Assembly (NCBI GenBank): GCA_019310965.1
Contig: JAFDDG010000013.1
Span: forward strand, 1 to 57,604
Source: Deltaproteobacteria bacterium
Lineage (GTDB): Bacteria > Myxococcota_A > UBA9160 > SMWR01
DNA length: 57,604 bases
Direction of reading: 5' to 3'
Positions 32,868 to 41,975 of this stretch are shown here, one piece after another. The notes under the pieces were generated by a model, which had not been told where the DNA came from, searched no databases, and saw only the letters and a list, made by a program, of their open reading frames with translations. Made by a program: the position numbers and the translations under genes. The stretch's first letter is position 1, and each line of letters starts with the position of its first letter.

Positions 32868-35342
32868 TTGCGACGCCTGCTGGGCCTTTACCTTGTGCTT
32901 TTCGGAGCCTTGTCGCCGCTCGCCGCCGCGCAGGCGCCGGGGCAGCCGCCGGCGGAGGCTTCGGGGCCTCCATTCGAGGTCGAGGCGGGCTCGATGGAGT
33001 ACGAGTCCCGCCGCAAGCTCTACGTTGCCCGCGCGGATGCCGACGGCCGCGTCGTGCTCCGCCAGAAAGAGCGCACGCTCAGCGCCAGCTGGGTGGCGTA
33101 CAGCCGCATCACCCGACGCGGCGTCGCCAGTGGTGACGTCGTGATCTCGGACGGGCGCGACGAGCTGCATGCCGCATTCGTCGAATTCGACATCGACACG
33201 CTGGAAGGCGTGATGTTCGATGCCGAGATGGCGGCGGAGAGCACGCCGATGGAGCTGCGCGGTGCCGAGATCGCGAAGACCGGCGAGCACACCTACACGT
33301 TCCGCCAAGGGCGCTTCACCGCGTGCCGCTGCCCCGATCCGGAGGCGACCGAGCCGTGGCAGCTGGCGGCCGAGCGGGCCGACCTCGAGATCGACGGTTA
33401 TGGAACCGCGCGCAACACCACCGTCGAGGTGCTTGGCGTACCGGTGTTGTGGCTGCCGTGGATGGTCTACCCGCTCAGGACCGAGCGGCAATCGGGGCTA
33501 CTCTTCCCAGAGTTTGCCTACTCGGCCCGCAGCGGCACCGAGATCGGGCTGCCGATTTTCTGGGCCGTCGGTGACCCGGTGAACGTCACTCTCACACCGC
33601 GCTGGCTGTCGGATCGCGGTGCGAAGGGCGACATCGAGGTCGAGTACGTGCTGGGTGAGGCATCCGACGGCAGTTTCTCCGGCGCCGGGCTCTACGACGA
33701 GGATGTGTCGAGCAACAGCCTGAAGACGCCCTTCGACAAGGGCCGCTGGGCGACGTGGGGGGAGCACGACGTGTTCCTGCCGGCGGGTGCGCGCTTCAAG
33801 GCGGACTATGCCTTCGCCTCCGACAACGCCTACCCGAACGATTTCGACGAACTCTCTCGCGCGCGTCACGACCGCTTCCTGACCGCCCAGGCGTTCGTCA
33901 CGGCGCAGACCGGCCAGGCGGGGGTCGCCGGCGGGACGCTCGGCGCCGAGTACCGCGACGACCTGCAGAACCCGGACGACACGGATCGCGATCGTTTCGT
34001 GTTGCAGCGCCTGCCAACGGCGCAGGTGCAGACGCTGCCGGCGCAGCTGCCGTTCGCGCGATGGCTCGTGCCCGCCCTCGACGTGCGCTACGCCTGGTTT
34101 CAGCAGCGGGATCGTCCCGACAGTTACTACGACACGGACCCGGCGCTGCTGGTGACGAGCAACGGGCGCTTCCTCGACACCGGCATCGACGGTCTGCCGA
34201 CGACGGTCTCGGGCGGTGCCAAGGTGGAGCAGGGCGAGGACGGGACCGGGGCCGGCCTGGACCCGAACGAAGACAACTTCCTGTTGCACGGTGGCACCGA
34301 GGGCGACGGCATCTTCCAGGAAGGTGAGCTGATCGCGGACGAGGGCCACCGGGTGGTCTTCATGCCGCGCATCGGCGCGCCGCTGCGCATCGCCGACAGC
34401 GTCGAGCTGTATCCCGAGGTGGGCTGGCACGAGACCTTCTACCAGAGTCGCGCCCAGGGCTCCGAGCGCCGCGGCATTCTCACCGGCCGCGTCGAGGCCA
34501 GCATGCGCCTGCGCGGGGAGATTGCCGGCGCCCTGCACCTGCTCGAGCCGAAGCTCGGTTGGGCGCTCGTCGACGCGCCGAGCCAGCGCGGCGATCCGCT
34601 TTTCGTGCCGGGCACCGCCGTCCCGCAAACGCGACTGCGCGACCTTCAGCTCGATAGTGTGACCCGCGATTGGGCGGATCGCATCGACGATTACCACGCG
34701 GTGACCCTGGGCCTGGGCAACCGATTCTATCGGCGCGGTGGCGGCGAAGGCGCGGAGCTACTCGCCGACTTTGTGGTGCAGGCGCGCTACGACATCGAGA
34801 ATTCGCGCTTTGGCAGCCTCTTCCTCGACGGGCGCGCATATCCGTTCGACAAGGTCTGGACGCGCTTCGGGCTGGGGCTCGACACCGATGCGGGTCAGCT
34901 CGAGGAGGCGCTCTTCGAAATCGGTTGGAGCGACCGGCGCGGCGATGGCTTGCGCTTCGGATATCGCTATCTGCGAGAGGTGCCCGCGGTGTTCGAGGCC
35001 TTCCCGGATGCAAATCGGCGCTTCAAAAAATTCGACGGCACCACCGATGAGATCAATCAGCTCGACGCAAGGTTGCGCATCCAGCTGAGCCGCGGCTGGG
35101 CGATTGGCTACCGCTTCGCCTATTCGATCGAGCGCGCGTTGATGCTCGGCAGCCGTGGCTACGTCGAGTACCTCTCCCGCTGCGACTGCTGGGGTCTGGC
35201 AGTGGAACTCACCGGCATTCGTAGCCGGGGGATCGGGATCAACATCCGTTACTATCTGCAGGGTCTGGGTGACGATCCGCGGAGCCTTCGCGACGCGGAC
35301 ACCGCCCGCCGGACTTCGCTTGACGCTTTTGGAGGCGTTTGA
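32868..35342 (+). CDS. lptD: LPS-assembly protein LptD
   Basis: An 824-residue outer-membrane beta-barrel that inserts lipopolysaccharide into the outer leaflet with LptE. The TTG start at 32868 gives a signal peptide (about 1-21, ending AAA). An OstA jellyroll domain (about 35-185) is followed by GVPVLWLPWMVYPLRTERQSG, the typical link to the barrel, and the barrel ends with a strand before a short tail. Two cysteine pairs, Cys153/155 (TACRCPD) and Cys772/774 (SRCDCWG), mirror the interdomain disulfide cysteines of E. coli LptD. An acidic Gly-rich insertion lies at about 417-493. It precedes trpE by 58 bases. Confidence 0.93.
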   Translation: MRRLLGLYLVLFGALSPLAAAQAPGQPPAEASGPPFEVEAGSMEYESRRKLYVARADADGRVVLRQKERTLSASWVAYSRITRRGVASGDVVISDGRDELHAAFVEFDIDTLEGVMFDAEMAAESTPMELRGAEIAKTGEHTYTFRQGRFTACRCPDPEATEPWQLAAERADLEIDGYGTARNTTVEVLGVPVLWLPWMVYPLRTERQSGLLFPEFAYSARSGTEIGLPIFWAVGDPVNVTLTPRWLSDRGAKGDIEVEYVLGEASDGSFSGAGLYDEDVSSNSLKTPFDKGRWATWGEHDVFLPAGARFKADYAFASDNAYPNDFDELSRARHDRFLTAQAFVTAQTGQAGVAGGTLGAEYRDDLQNPDDTDRDRFVLQRLPTAQVQTLPAQLPFARWLVPALDVRYAWFQQRDRPDSYYDTDPALLVTSNGRFLDTGIDGLPTTVSGGAKVEQGEDGTGAGLDPNEDNFLLHGGTEGDGIFQEGELIADEGHRVVFMPRIGAPLRIADSVELYPEVGWHETFYQSRAQGSERRGILTGRVEASMRLRGEIAGALHLLEPKLGWALVDAPSQRGDPLFVPGTAVPQTRLRDLQLDSVTRDWADRIDDYHAVTLGLGNRFYRRGGGEGAELLADFVVQARYDIENSRFGSLFLDGRAYPFDKVWTRFGLGLDTDAGQLEEALFEIGWSDRRGDGLRFGYRYLREVPAVFEAFPDANRRFKKFDGTTDEINQLDARLRIQLSRGWAIGYRFAYSIERALMLGSRGYVEYLSRCDCWGLAVELTGIRSRGIGINIRYYLQGLGDDPRSLRDADTARRTSLDAFGGV

Positions 35343-35373
35343 TAACAAGCCGAAACACAAGGCTTTTTCGAAC

Positions 35374-35389
35374 GCGGGGGACGCCCCGC
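35374..35389 (+). promoter_or_regulatory. Hairpin just upstream of trpE
   Basis: GCGGGG (35374-35379) pairs with CCCCGC (35384-35389) around a four-base loop, ending three bases before the trpE ribosome site GAGG (35392-35395). It might limit translation of trpE. I see no leader peptide with Trp codons in the 58-base gap, so classical attenuation is unlikely here. Confidence 0.3.
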
Positions 35390-35400
35390 CCGAGGCCACA

Positions 35401-36888
35401 GTGCTTTCCCCGTCCCAAGATGTATTCGAGGAGCTCGCGCAGCGGGGCAATCTCGTTCCGGTCGTGCGGGAGGTGGTGGTCGACCTCGACACGCCGCTCT
35501 CGCTCTTCCGGCGGCTCGACGATGGCCACACGGCTTTTCTGTTCGAATCCGTCGAGGGTGGTGAGCGCTGGGCGCGGTTCAGCTTCATCGGCGTCGGGTC
35601 GCGAGCGGTCTTCCGGGCGCGGGGTGGCAGCGTCGAGTGGAGCGAAGACGGCGACACCGAGCGCTTCGAGGTCGACGGCGATCCGCTCGAGATCCTGCGC
35701 GACAAGTTGGCCGAGCTGCGCGTGGCGCAGCCCGAGGGCATGGCCTTGCCGCCCTTCGTCGGCGGTGCGGTCGGCATGGTCGCATACGACTGGGTGCGCT
35801 TCGTAGAGCAGCTGCCGGACGACAACCCGGACGAGGCGCGGCTGCCAGATCTGTGGTTCTCGTTGCCGGAGACGGTGGTTGCCTTCGACAATCACCGCCA
35901 GGTGGCCCTCGTGGTGCGTCACGTACGCGTGACCCCGGGTGCAGACGCCTCGGCGCTCTACCGCGCAGCTTGCGCCGACCTCGAGCGCGTGGTGCAGCAG
36001 ATCCGGACGCCCCTGACGGAGGCGCCCGGGGACGAAGTCGTGCGGGCGCCCATGGATCTGCAGCGCAGCATGTCTCAGGAGGCATACCGGGAGATCGTCA
36101 AGCGCGCGAAGGAGTACATCGAAGCCGGCGATGTCTTCCAGGTGGTGCTGTCGCAGCAGTACCGTATCCCGCTGCAGGTGGATCCGTTCACGATCTACCG
36201 CCATTTGCGCCGCATCAATCCGAGTCCCTATCTCTTCTTCGTGCGCTGTGAGGGGCCGGTGCTGATTGGCTCGTCGCCGGAAATTCACGTGCGTCTCGAA
36301 GACGGGCGCATCGACCTGCGGCCCATCGCCGGCACCCGACCGCGCGGGCGAACGCCGGAAGAGGATCGCGCCCTCGAGGAAGAGCTGCGGGCGGATCCCA
36401 AGGAGAATGCCGAGCACCTGATGTTGGTGGATCTGGGACGCAACGATGTGGGCCGCGTCGCAGAGATCGGATCGGTCAACGTCAACGAGTACGGCATCGT
36501 CGAGCGCTATTCGCACGTGATGCATCTGGTGTCGAACGTGCAGGGGCGGCTGCGCCAGGGCTGCGACTGGCTCGATGTGCTGCGCGCGACGTTTCCGGCC
36601 GGCACGCTCTCCGGCGCGCCCAAGGTGCGCGCGATGGAGATCATCGATGAGCTCGAAACCTTGCGACGCGGATTCTACGGTGGCTGCATCGGCTACGTCG
36701 ACTATTCGGGAAATATGGATACGGCCATCGCAATTCGCACGATGCTGGTGAAGGATGGCGAGCTCTTCCTGCGTACCGGCGCCGGAGTCGTGGCGGACTC
36801 CGACCCCGAGCTCGAGTTCCAGGAGTGCGAGAACAAGGCGCGAGCGTTGGTTCAGGCCATCGATATGGCGCGTGAGGGCATCGACTGA
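35401..36888 (+). CDS. trpE: Anthranilate synthase component I
   Basis: A 495-residue chorismate-using subunit that forms anthranilate with TrpG. The GTG at 35401 follows GAGG and gives the normal start VLSPSQDVFEELAQRGN. The N-terminal part holds the Trp-feedback region (FLFESVEGGERWARFSFIG). The catalytic domain shows EYIEAGDVFQVVLSQQY, IAGTRPRGRTPEEDRALEEE, DLGRNDVGRVAEIGSV, TFPAGTLSGAPKVRAMEII and GCIGYVDYSGNMDTAIAIRT. It opens a complete trp operon and is 58 bases downstream of lptD. Confidence 0.96.
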   Translation: MLSPSQDVFEELAQRGNLVPVVREVVVDLDTPLSLFRRLDDGHTAFLFESVEGGERWARFSFIGVGSRAVFRARGGSVEWSEDGDTERFEVDGDPLEILRDKLAELRVAQPEGMALPPFVGGAVGMVAYDWVRFVEQLPDDNPDEARLPDLWFSLPETVVAFDNHRQVALVVRHVRVTPGADASALYRAACADLERVVQQIRTPLTEAPGDEVVRAPMDLQRSMSQEAYREIVKRAKEYIEAGDVFQVVLSQQYRIPLQVDPFTIYRHLRRINPSPYLFFVRCEGPVLIGSSPEIHVRLEDGRIDLRPIAGTRPRGRTPEEDRALEEELRADPKENAEHLMLVDLGRNDVGRVAEIGSVNVNEYGIVERYSHVMHLVSNVQGRLRQGCDWLDVLRATFPAGTLSGAPKVRAMEIIDELETLRRGFYGGCIGYVDYSGNMDTAIAIRTMLVKDGELFLRTGAGVVADSDPELEFQECENKARALVQAIDMAREGID

Positions 36889-36899
36889 GCACCCCCGTT

Positions 36900-37490
36900 A
36901 TGCGTCTGCTCATGCTCGATAACTACGATTCCTTTACGTACAACCTCGTCCAATACCTGGGCGAGCTGGGCGCGGACGTCGACGTGCATCGCAACGATGT
37001 GGCGGACGTCGAGACGCTTCTTTCGAGCGATCCGGACGGCGTCGTCGTCTCGCCGGGACCGGGTGAGCCCGGAGCGGCGGGTGTGTCGGTTGCGCTGGTG
37101 CAGGAGTGCGCGCGGCGCGGCAAGCCGTTGCTCGGCGTCTGCCTCGGGCACCAGGCGATCGGCATGGCCTTCGGCGGGCGCATCGTGCGGGCCCGCTCGA
37201 TCATGCACGGCAAAGTATCGGCCATCGAGCACTCGGGGGTTGGAGTATTCGCAGGCGTCGACTCGCCGTTCGAGGCCACCCGTTATCACTCCTTGGTGAT
37301 CGAGCCCGCCAGCTGTCCCGCTGTGCTCGAGGTCACGGCCCGAACCGCTGATGGCGAGATCATGGGGGTGCGGCATCGGGAGGCGCCGCTCGAGGGCGTG
37401 CAGTTTCACCCGGAATCGATTCTGACCGCGGTGGGCAAGCAGCTGCTCGGAAACTTCCTGTCGGGCTGCGGCCGGAGCCGCGCGGCGTGA
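36900..37490 (+). CDS. trpG: Anthranilate synthase component II (glutamine amidotransferase)
   Basis: A 196-residue class I glutamine amidotransferase that supplies ammonia to TrpE. The catalytic triad is visible: Cys in LLGVCLGHQAIG, and His and Glu in VQFHPESI. LDNYDSFTYNLVQYL at the N-terminus and SPGPGEPGAAG are typical. The same protein may also serve p-aminobenzoate synthesis, as PabA and TrpG are often shared, but its position in the operon favours tryptophan. It begins 11 bases after trpE and overlaps trpD by four. Confidence 0.95.
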   Translation: MRLLMLDNYDSFTYNLVQYLGELGADVDVHRNDVADVETLLSSDPDGVVVSPGPGEPGAAGVSVALVQECARRGKPLLGVCLGHQAIGMAFGGRIVRARSIMHGKVSAIEHSGVGVFAGVDSPFEATRYHSLVIEPASCPAVLEVTARTADGEIMGVRHREAPLEGVQFHPESILTAVGKQLLGNFLSGCGRSRAA

Positions 37491-38500
37491 GCTTGCGCGA
37501 GGCGATCGAGACCGCGGCGCGGCGTGAGGATGTGCCGCCGGCCGTGCTCGAAGCGGCGTTTGCGAGCATCGTTGCCGGGGAGGCCACCCCCGCGCAGATC
37601 GCCGGGCTGCTGGTGGCGCTGCGCACCAAGGGCGAGAGTGTGGCCGAGATCGCCGCGGCGGCCCGAGCGCTGCGCGCGGTGGCCGTGACAGCGTCGTGCC
37701 CCGACCCTCGCGCCATCGACACCTGCGGCACTGGTGGCGACGGGGCCGACACGTTCAACATTTCGACGGCTGCGGCCTTCGTGGTGGCCGGCGCCGGTTT
37801 GCCGGTCGCCAAGCACGGCAACCGCGCGGCGAGCAGCCGCGCCGGCAGCGCCGATGTGCTCGAGGCCCTCGGCGTGGTCGTGGAGCTGCCGGTGGAGCGG
37901 TCCGCCGAGATCCTCAGCGAGGTGGGCATTGCCTTCTTCTACGCACGCGTGGCCCATCCGGCCATGCGATACGTTGCTCCCGTGCGCCAGGAACTCGGGG
38001 TGCGAACGTTGATGAACTGTCTCGGGCCGCTGCTCAACCCCGTCGGCGTGCGTCGCCAGCTGATCGGCGTTTATTCCGAGGAGCTGGTGGAGCCGTTGGC
38101 CGGTGCTCTGGGTGACCTGGGAGCGGAACGCGCATTGGTCGTGCACGGCTCCGACGGTCTGGATGAGCTGACGACGACGGGGCCGAGTGTGGCGGCGCTC
38201 GCGGAGGCCGGCGCGGTGCGGCGCTTCGATGTGGATCCGTCGCAGCTCGGTATTCCGATCGCCACCTCCGGCGCGCTGCGCGGCGGCGACGCCGAGGCGA
38301 ATGCGGCGATCGTGCGTGCGGTGTTCGAGGGTGTGCCCGGCGCGCGCCGCGACGTGGTGATCCTGAACGCGGCTGCTGCGCTGTGGGTCGGGGATGCGGC
38401 TGCGGATCTCGACGCCGGGCTCGAGTTGGCGCGCCGTAGCATTGACGAGGGCGCTGCCCGGGCGAAGCTCGAGGCGCTGGTCAAGGTGAGCAGGGCGTGA
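37487..38500 (+). CDS. trpD: Anthranilate phosphoribosyltransferase
   Basis: A 337-residue enzyme joining anthranilate to phosphoribosyl pyrophosphate. It shows the PRPP-binding DTCGTGGDGADTFNIST, the anthranilate and metal region KHGNRAASSRAGSADVLEAL, and LGPLLNPVGVRRQLIGVY. The GTG start at 37487 overlaps the trpG stop by four bases, and its own stop overlaps trpC likewise. Length is normal for a stand-alone TrpD. Confidence 0.96.
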   Translation: MSLREAIETAARREDVPPAVLEAAFASIVAGEATPAQIAGLLVALRTKGESVAEIAAAARALRAVAVTASCPDPRAIDTCGTGGDGADTFNISTAAAFVVAGAGLPVAKHGNRAASSRAGSADVLEALGVVVELPVERSAEILSEVGIAFFYARVAHPAMRYVAPVRQELGVRTLMNCLGPLLNPVGVRRQLIGVYSEELVEPLAGALGDLGAERALVVHGSDGLDELTTTGPSVAALAEAGAVRRFDVDPSQLGIPIATSGALRGGDAEANAAIVRAVFEGVPGARRDVVILNAAAALWVGDAAADLDAGLELARRSIDEGAARAKLEALVKVSRA

Positions 38501-39294
38501 CGATTCTCGACGAGATCCTGTTGCGCAAGCGCAAGGAGGTGGCAGCCGCGAAGCGCGTGCTGGAGCCGGACGCGATGGCGCGGCGTGCCGAGGAGAGTGT
38601 CGCGGCGCCGCGCGGATTTCGGGCGGCGTTGGCCAGCGGCGAGCCCCCGCGGGTGATCGCAGAGATCAAGCGCCGCTCTCCGAGCAAGGGCGAGATCCGG
38701 CCGAGCTTCGAGCCGGTCGAGTGTGCCCGAGCGTATCTCGACGGCGGGGCCGCGGCGATCTCGGTGCTTACGGACGAGCACTACTTCGGAGGCCACCTCG
38801 ACTACCTCGAGAAGGTGCGTTCAGCGGTGCCGCTGCCTTTGCTGCGCAAGGATTTCGTCGTCGACGCCTATCAAATCGACGAGGCGCGAGCGCGGGGAGC
38901 GGATGCGGTGCTGCTGATCGTCGCCGCATTTGTGGGCGTCGATCGGGTCGAGCGGCTCGCTGCGCTGCGCTCTCGAGCGGCCGCCCTCGGCCTCGACGCG
39001 CTGGTCGAGGTGCACGACGAGGCGGAGTTCGACGTGGCGCTTGCGAGCGGTGCGGATCTGGTGGGTGTCAACAACCGCGACCTGCGAAGTTTCGAGGTCG
39101 ATCTGGCGGTGACGGAGCGGGTCGCAGCCCGGGCTCCCGCGGGGATCCTGCTGGTCGCGGAGAGCGGCATTGCCACCGCGGAAGACGTGGCGCGACTCGA
39201 GGCCTGCGGCGCCGGTGCATTTCTCATTGGGGAGTCGCTCATGCGAGAATCGGACGTGGCCGCCGCGCTGTGCCGGCTTCGGAGGAGACAGTGA
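38497..39294 (+). CDS. trpC: Indole-3-glycerol phosphate synthase
   Basis: A 265-residue TIM-barrel enzyme that closes the indole ring. Diagnostic motifs are ILLRKRKEVAAAK, VIAEIKRRSPSKGEIRP, VLTDEHYFGGHLDYLEKV, LLRKDFVVDAYQIDEARARG and NNRDLRSFEVDL, then LVAESGIATAEDVARL. It is monofunctional, not fused to TrpF as in enterics. GTG at 38497 overlaps trpD; its stop overlaps trpF, whose ribosome site GGAGGAG lies inside the trpC end. Confidence 0.96.
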   Translation: MTILDEILLRKRKEVAAAKRVLEPDAMARRAEESVAAPRGFRAALASGEPPRVIAEIKRRSPSKGEIRPSFEPVECARAYLDGGAAAISVLTDEHYFGGHLDYLEKVRSAVPLPLLRKDFVVDAYQIDEARARGADAVLLIVAAFVGVDRVERLAALRSRAAALGLDALVEVHDEAEFDVALASGADLVGVNNRDLRSFEVDLAVTERVAARAPAGILLVAESGIATAEDVARLEACGAGAFLIGESLMRESDVAAALCRLRRRQ

Positions 39295-39911
39295 AAGTAC
39301 GTATCAAGATCTGCGGGATCGTTCACCCCGACGATGCGCGCGCCGCCGTGGATGCCGGTGTGGATCTCATCGGGTTAAACTTCGTGCCGAGCAGCCCGCG
39401 TTGCCTCGAACTGAAAGTCGCCGAGGAGATCGCCACCGCCGTCGAAGGCCAAATCGAGCGCGTTGCGGTGTTCCAGAATGCGCCGTCGGAGGACATCACC
39501 CGGGTGTTGCGCCGGGTCGACCTGGAGCGCGTGCAGCTGCACGGTGACGAGACCGAGGAGGAGTGCGAGGAGGTGGATCTGCCGGTCATCAAGGCGCTGC
39601 GCGGCGCAGACCTCAACGCCGCGGAGGCGTACCCGGGAACTCTGCTGCTGCTCGACAACCCCACCGAGGGCGGCGGCAGCGGCAAGGCCTGGAACTGGGG
39701 CGACGCGTCCACGCTGATCGAGAGTGGCTACGACGTGATCCTCGCCGGGGGGCTCGGGCCGGACACGGTCGGCGAGGCCCTGGAGGACGTCGGCGACGTG
39801 TTGCCCTGGGGCGTCGATGTGGCCACCGGCGTCGAATCCGAAGGCCGCCGCAAGGACCCGGCAAAGATCGCAGCCTTCATCCGCGCGGTGAGGGCGGCCG
39901 CCGGCGCGTAG
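39291..39911 (+). CDS. trpF: Phosphoribosylanthranilate isomerase
   Basis: A 206-residue TIM-barrel enzyme performing the Amadori rearrangement before TrpC. The catalytic Cys is in RIKICGIVHPDDAR, the family block LIGLNFVPSSPRCL follows, and the general acid/base Asp is probably in LLLLDNPTEGGGSGKAWNW. VILAGGLGPDTVGEAL and WGVDVATGVESEGRRKDP complete the phosphate site. The GTG start at 39291 follows GGAGGAGACA. A 50-base gap, the largest in the operon, separates it from trpB. Confidence 0.95.
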   Translation: MKVRIKICGIVHPDDARAAVDAGVDLIGLNFVPSSPRCLELKVAEEIATAVEGQIERVAVFQNAPSEDITRVLRRVDLERVQLHGDETEEECEEVDLPVIKALRGADLNAAEAYPGTLLLLDNPTEGGGSGKAWNWGDASTLIESGYDVILAGGLGPDTVGEALEDVGDVLPWGVDVATGVESEGRRKDPAKIAAFIRAVRAAAGA

Positions 39912-39961
39912 TACGCGCCGGGTCCGACGATTCGCGTTCGGCGCGCTAGGGTTCTCGCTGC

Positions 39962-41173
39962 ATGAAGAGCGAAGCAGACGCGCGTGGGCGGTTTGGCGAG
40001 TACGGGGGCCGGTTCGTTCCCGAGACGCTGATCGCCGCCCTCGACGAGCTGTGCGAGGCCTACCCGCGCATCAGTAGGCAGCCTGACTTTCGCTCCGAGC
40101 TCGACGGGTTGCTGACCCACTACGCCGGCCGGCCCACGCCGCTGACCCTCGCCTCGCGGGTGACCGAAGACCTCGGCGGTGGGCGGGTGTACCTGAAGCG
40201 CGAGGATCTGGCGCACACCGGCGCCCACAAGATCAACAACGTGCTCGGCCAATGCCTGCTGGCGCGCCACATGGGCAAGCCGCGGGTGATTGCGGAGACC
40301 GGCGCCGGCCAGCATGGCGTCGCGGCGGCGACCGCCTGCGCGCTGTTCGGACAAGAGTGCGTCGTGTACATGGGCGCCGAGGACGTGGATCGCCAGGCCC
40401 TCAACGTGTTTCGCATGGAGCTGCTCGGCGCCGAGGTGCGCCCGGTGCACAGCGGTTCGAAGACGCTGAAGGATGCCACCAACGAGGCGCTGCGGGATTG
40501 GGTGACGAATGTCCGCGACACCTACTACTGCATCGGTTCCGTGGTCGGCCCGCATCCCTATCCGACGCTGGTGCGAGACTTTCAGCGCGTCATCGGCGTC
40601 GAGGCGCGACGCCAGATTCTCGAGGCCGAGGGCCGCCTGCCGGATGTTCTGATCGCCTGCGTGGGCGGAGGCTCGAACGCGATCGGGCTCTTCCACCCGT
40701 TCCTCGAAGATGAGCAGGTGCGAATGATTGGTGTCGAGGCCGCCGGCGAGGGGCTCGAATCCGGACGCCACGGTGCCGCTGTCTCCGCTGGTGAGCCCGG
40801 CGTGCTGCACGGCATGCGGACGCGCCTGCTGTTCGATGACGATGGCCAGATCTTTCCCGCGCATTCGATCTCCGCCGGGCTCGATTATCCCGGGGTGGGG
40901 CCGGAGCATTCCTACCTGGCCGATGTCGGGCGAGCGGAATACGCATCCGCCAGCGACGAAGAAGCCCTCGCTGCCTTCCAGTACCTCTCGCACATGGAAG
41001 GCATCATTCCCGCCCTCGAGTCCGCGCACGCCGTGGCGCACTTGCGCAAGCTGGCGCCGCAGCTCGGCCGCGACGCCAGCATCGTCGTCAACCTGTCGGG
41101 ACGCGGCGACAAGGACGCGCCCCAGGTGCGCGACCTCCTGAAGGCGCGCGCCGGCGAATCTGCGGCCCATTGA
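39962..41173 (+). CDS. trpB: Tryptophan synthase beta chain
   Basis: A 403-residue PLP enzyme that condenses indole with serine. The N-terminus [19 protein letters not shown] is typical of TrpB1, and the PLP Lys is in [13 protein letters not shown]. Further motifs are [20 protein letters not shown], the phosphate-binding [15 protein letters not shown] and [15 protein letters not shown]. It pairs with TrpA, whose gene begins after one base. The C-terminal run is slightly longer than in enterics but not unusual. Confidence 0.97.
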   Translation: MKSEADARGRFGEYGGRFVPETLIAALDELCEAYPRISRQPDFRSELDGLLTHYAGRPTPLTLASRVTEDLGGGRVYLKREDLAHTGAHKINNVLGQCLLARHMGKPRVIAETGAGQHGVAAATACALFGQECVVYMGAEDVDRQALNVFRMELLGAEVRPVHSGSKTLKDATNEALRDWVTNVRDTYYCIGSVVGPHPYPTLVRDFQRVIGVEARRQILEAEGRLPDVLIACVGGGSNAIGLFHPFLEDEQVRMIGVEAAGEGLESGRHGAAVSAGEPGVLHGMRTRLLFDDDGQIFPAHSISAGLDYPGVGPEHSYLADVGRAEYASASDEEALAAFQYLSHMEGIIPALESAHAVAHLRKLAPQLGRDASIVVNLSGRGDKDAPQVRDLLKARAGESAAH

Positions 41174-41174
41174 G

Positions 41175-41975
41175 ATGAGTCGCCTGGACGCCTGTTTTGC
41201 CGGTCTCCGAGAGCGTGGCGAATGCGCGCTGATCCCGTTCGTCACCGCTGGCGATCCGGACATGCAGACGACGGCCCAGCTGGTGCCGGCGTTGGCCGAA
41301 GCCGGCGCCGACGTGATCGAGATCGGCGTACCGTTCTCGGATCCGATGGCGGAGGGCCCGACGATCCAGCGCTCGAGCGAGCGCGCGCTGGCGGGGGGAG
41401 CGACCCTGCGGCGCGTGTTCGAGATGATCGCCGACCTGCGGGCTCATGTGGCGACTCCCATCGTGCTGATGGGCTATGCGAATGTCTTCCTGTGCAACGG
41501 AGAGGCGTCGTTCGCAGAAGCCGCGGCCGCCGCCGGCGTCGACGGTGTCATCTGCGTGGACCTGCCGCCAGAAGAGGGCGAGAGCTACCGCGCGGCCTTG
41601 GCCGCCGCTGGCGTCGATTCCATCCTGCTGGCCTCTCCGACTACGAGCTCCGAACGCCTGGCGATGCTCGCCGAGCAGACTCGGGGTTTCCTCTACTACG
41701 TGTCGCTGACCGGTGTGACTGGTGCGCGCAGCGAGCTGGCCGCGGGCATCGAGGCACCGGTGCGTCGTGCCCGGGAAGACCACGGTGTGCCGGTCTGTGT
41801 GGGTTTCGGTGTTTCGAAGCCCGAGCACGCCGCGCGCATCGCTGCATTCGCCGATGGCGTCGTGGTTGGCAGCGCCTTGGTGGAGCGCGTGGCGGCGGCG
41901 CCATCCCGCGACACTGCCGTCGATGCGGCGGTGCGCTTCGTGGCCGAGCTCAAGGAGGCGCTGCGCCCCCGGTGA
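41175..41975 (+). CDS. trpA: Tryptophan synthase alpha chain
   Basis: A 266-residue TIM-barrel subunit that splits indole-3-glycerol phosphate to indole. The catalytic Glu is in DVIEIGVPFSDPMAEGPTIQ, and the catalytic Asp is in VDGVICVDLPPEEG. VSLTGVTGARSEL, VPVCVGFGVSKPEHA and DGVVVGSALVERV form the phosphate site. It ends the trp operon. Its last 26 bases overlap the convergent coaE gene, so termination must occur inside coaE or depend on Rho. Confidence 0.96.
   Translation: MSRLDACFAGLRERGECALIPFVTAGDPDMQTTAQLVPALAEAGADVIEIGVPFSDPMAEGPTIQRSSERALAGGATLRRVFEMIADLRAHVATPIVLMGYANVFLCNGEASFAEAAAAAGVDGVICVDLPPEEGESYRAALAAAGVDSILLASPTTSSERLAMLAEQTRGFLYYVSLTGVTGARSELAAGIEAPVRRAREDHGVPVCVGFGVSKPEHAARIAAFADGVVVGSALVERVAAAPSRDTAVDAAVRFVAELKEALRPR

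Noticed and set aside
35343-35400. Trp attenuator with leader peptide before trpE
   Set aside because: Only 58 bases are available, there is no short frame with adjacent Trp codons and no T-run after the hairpin.
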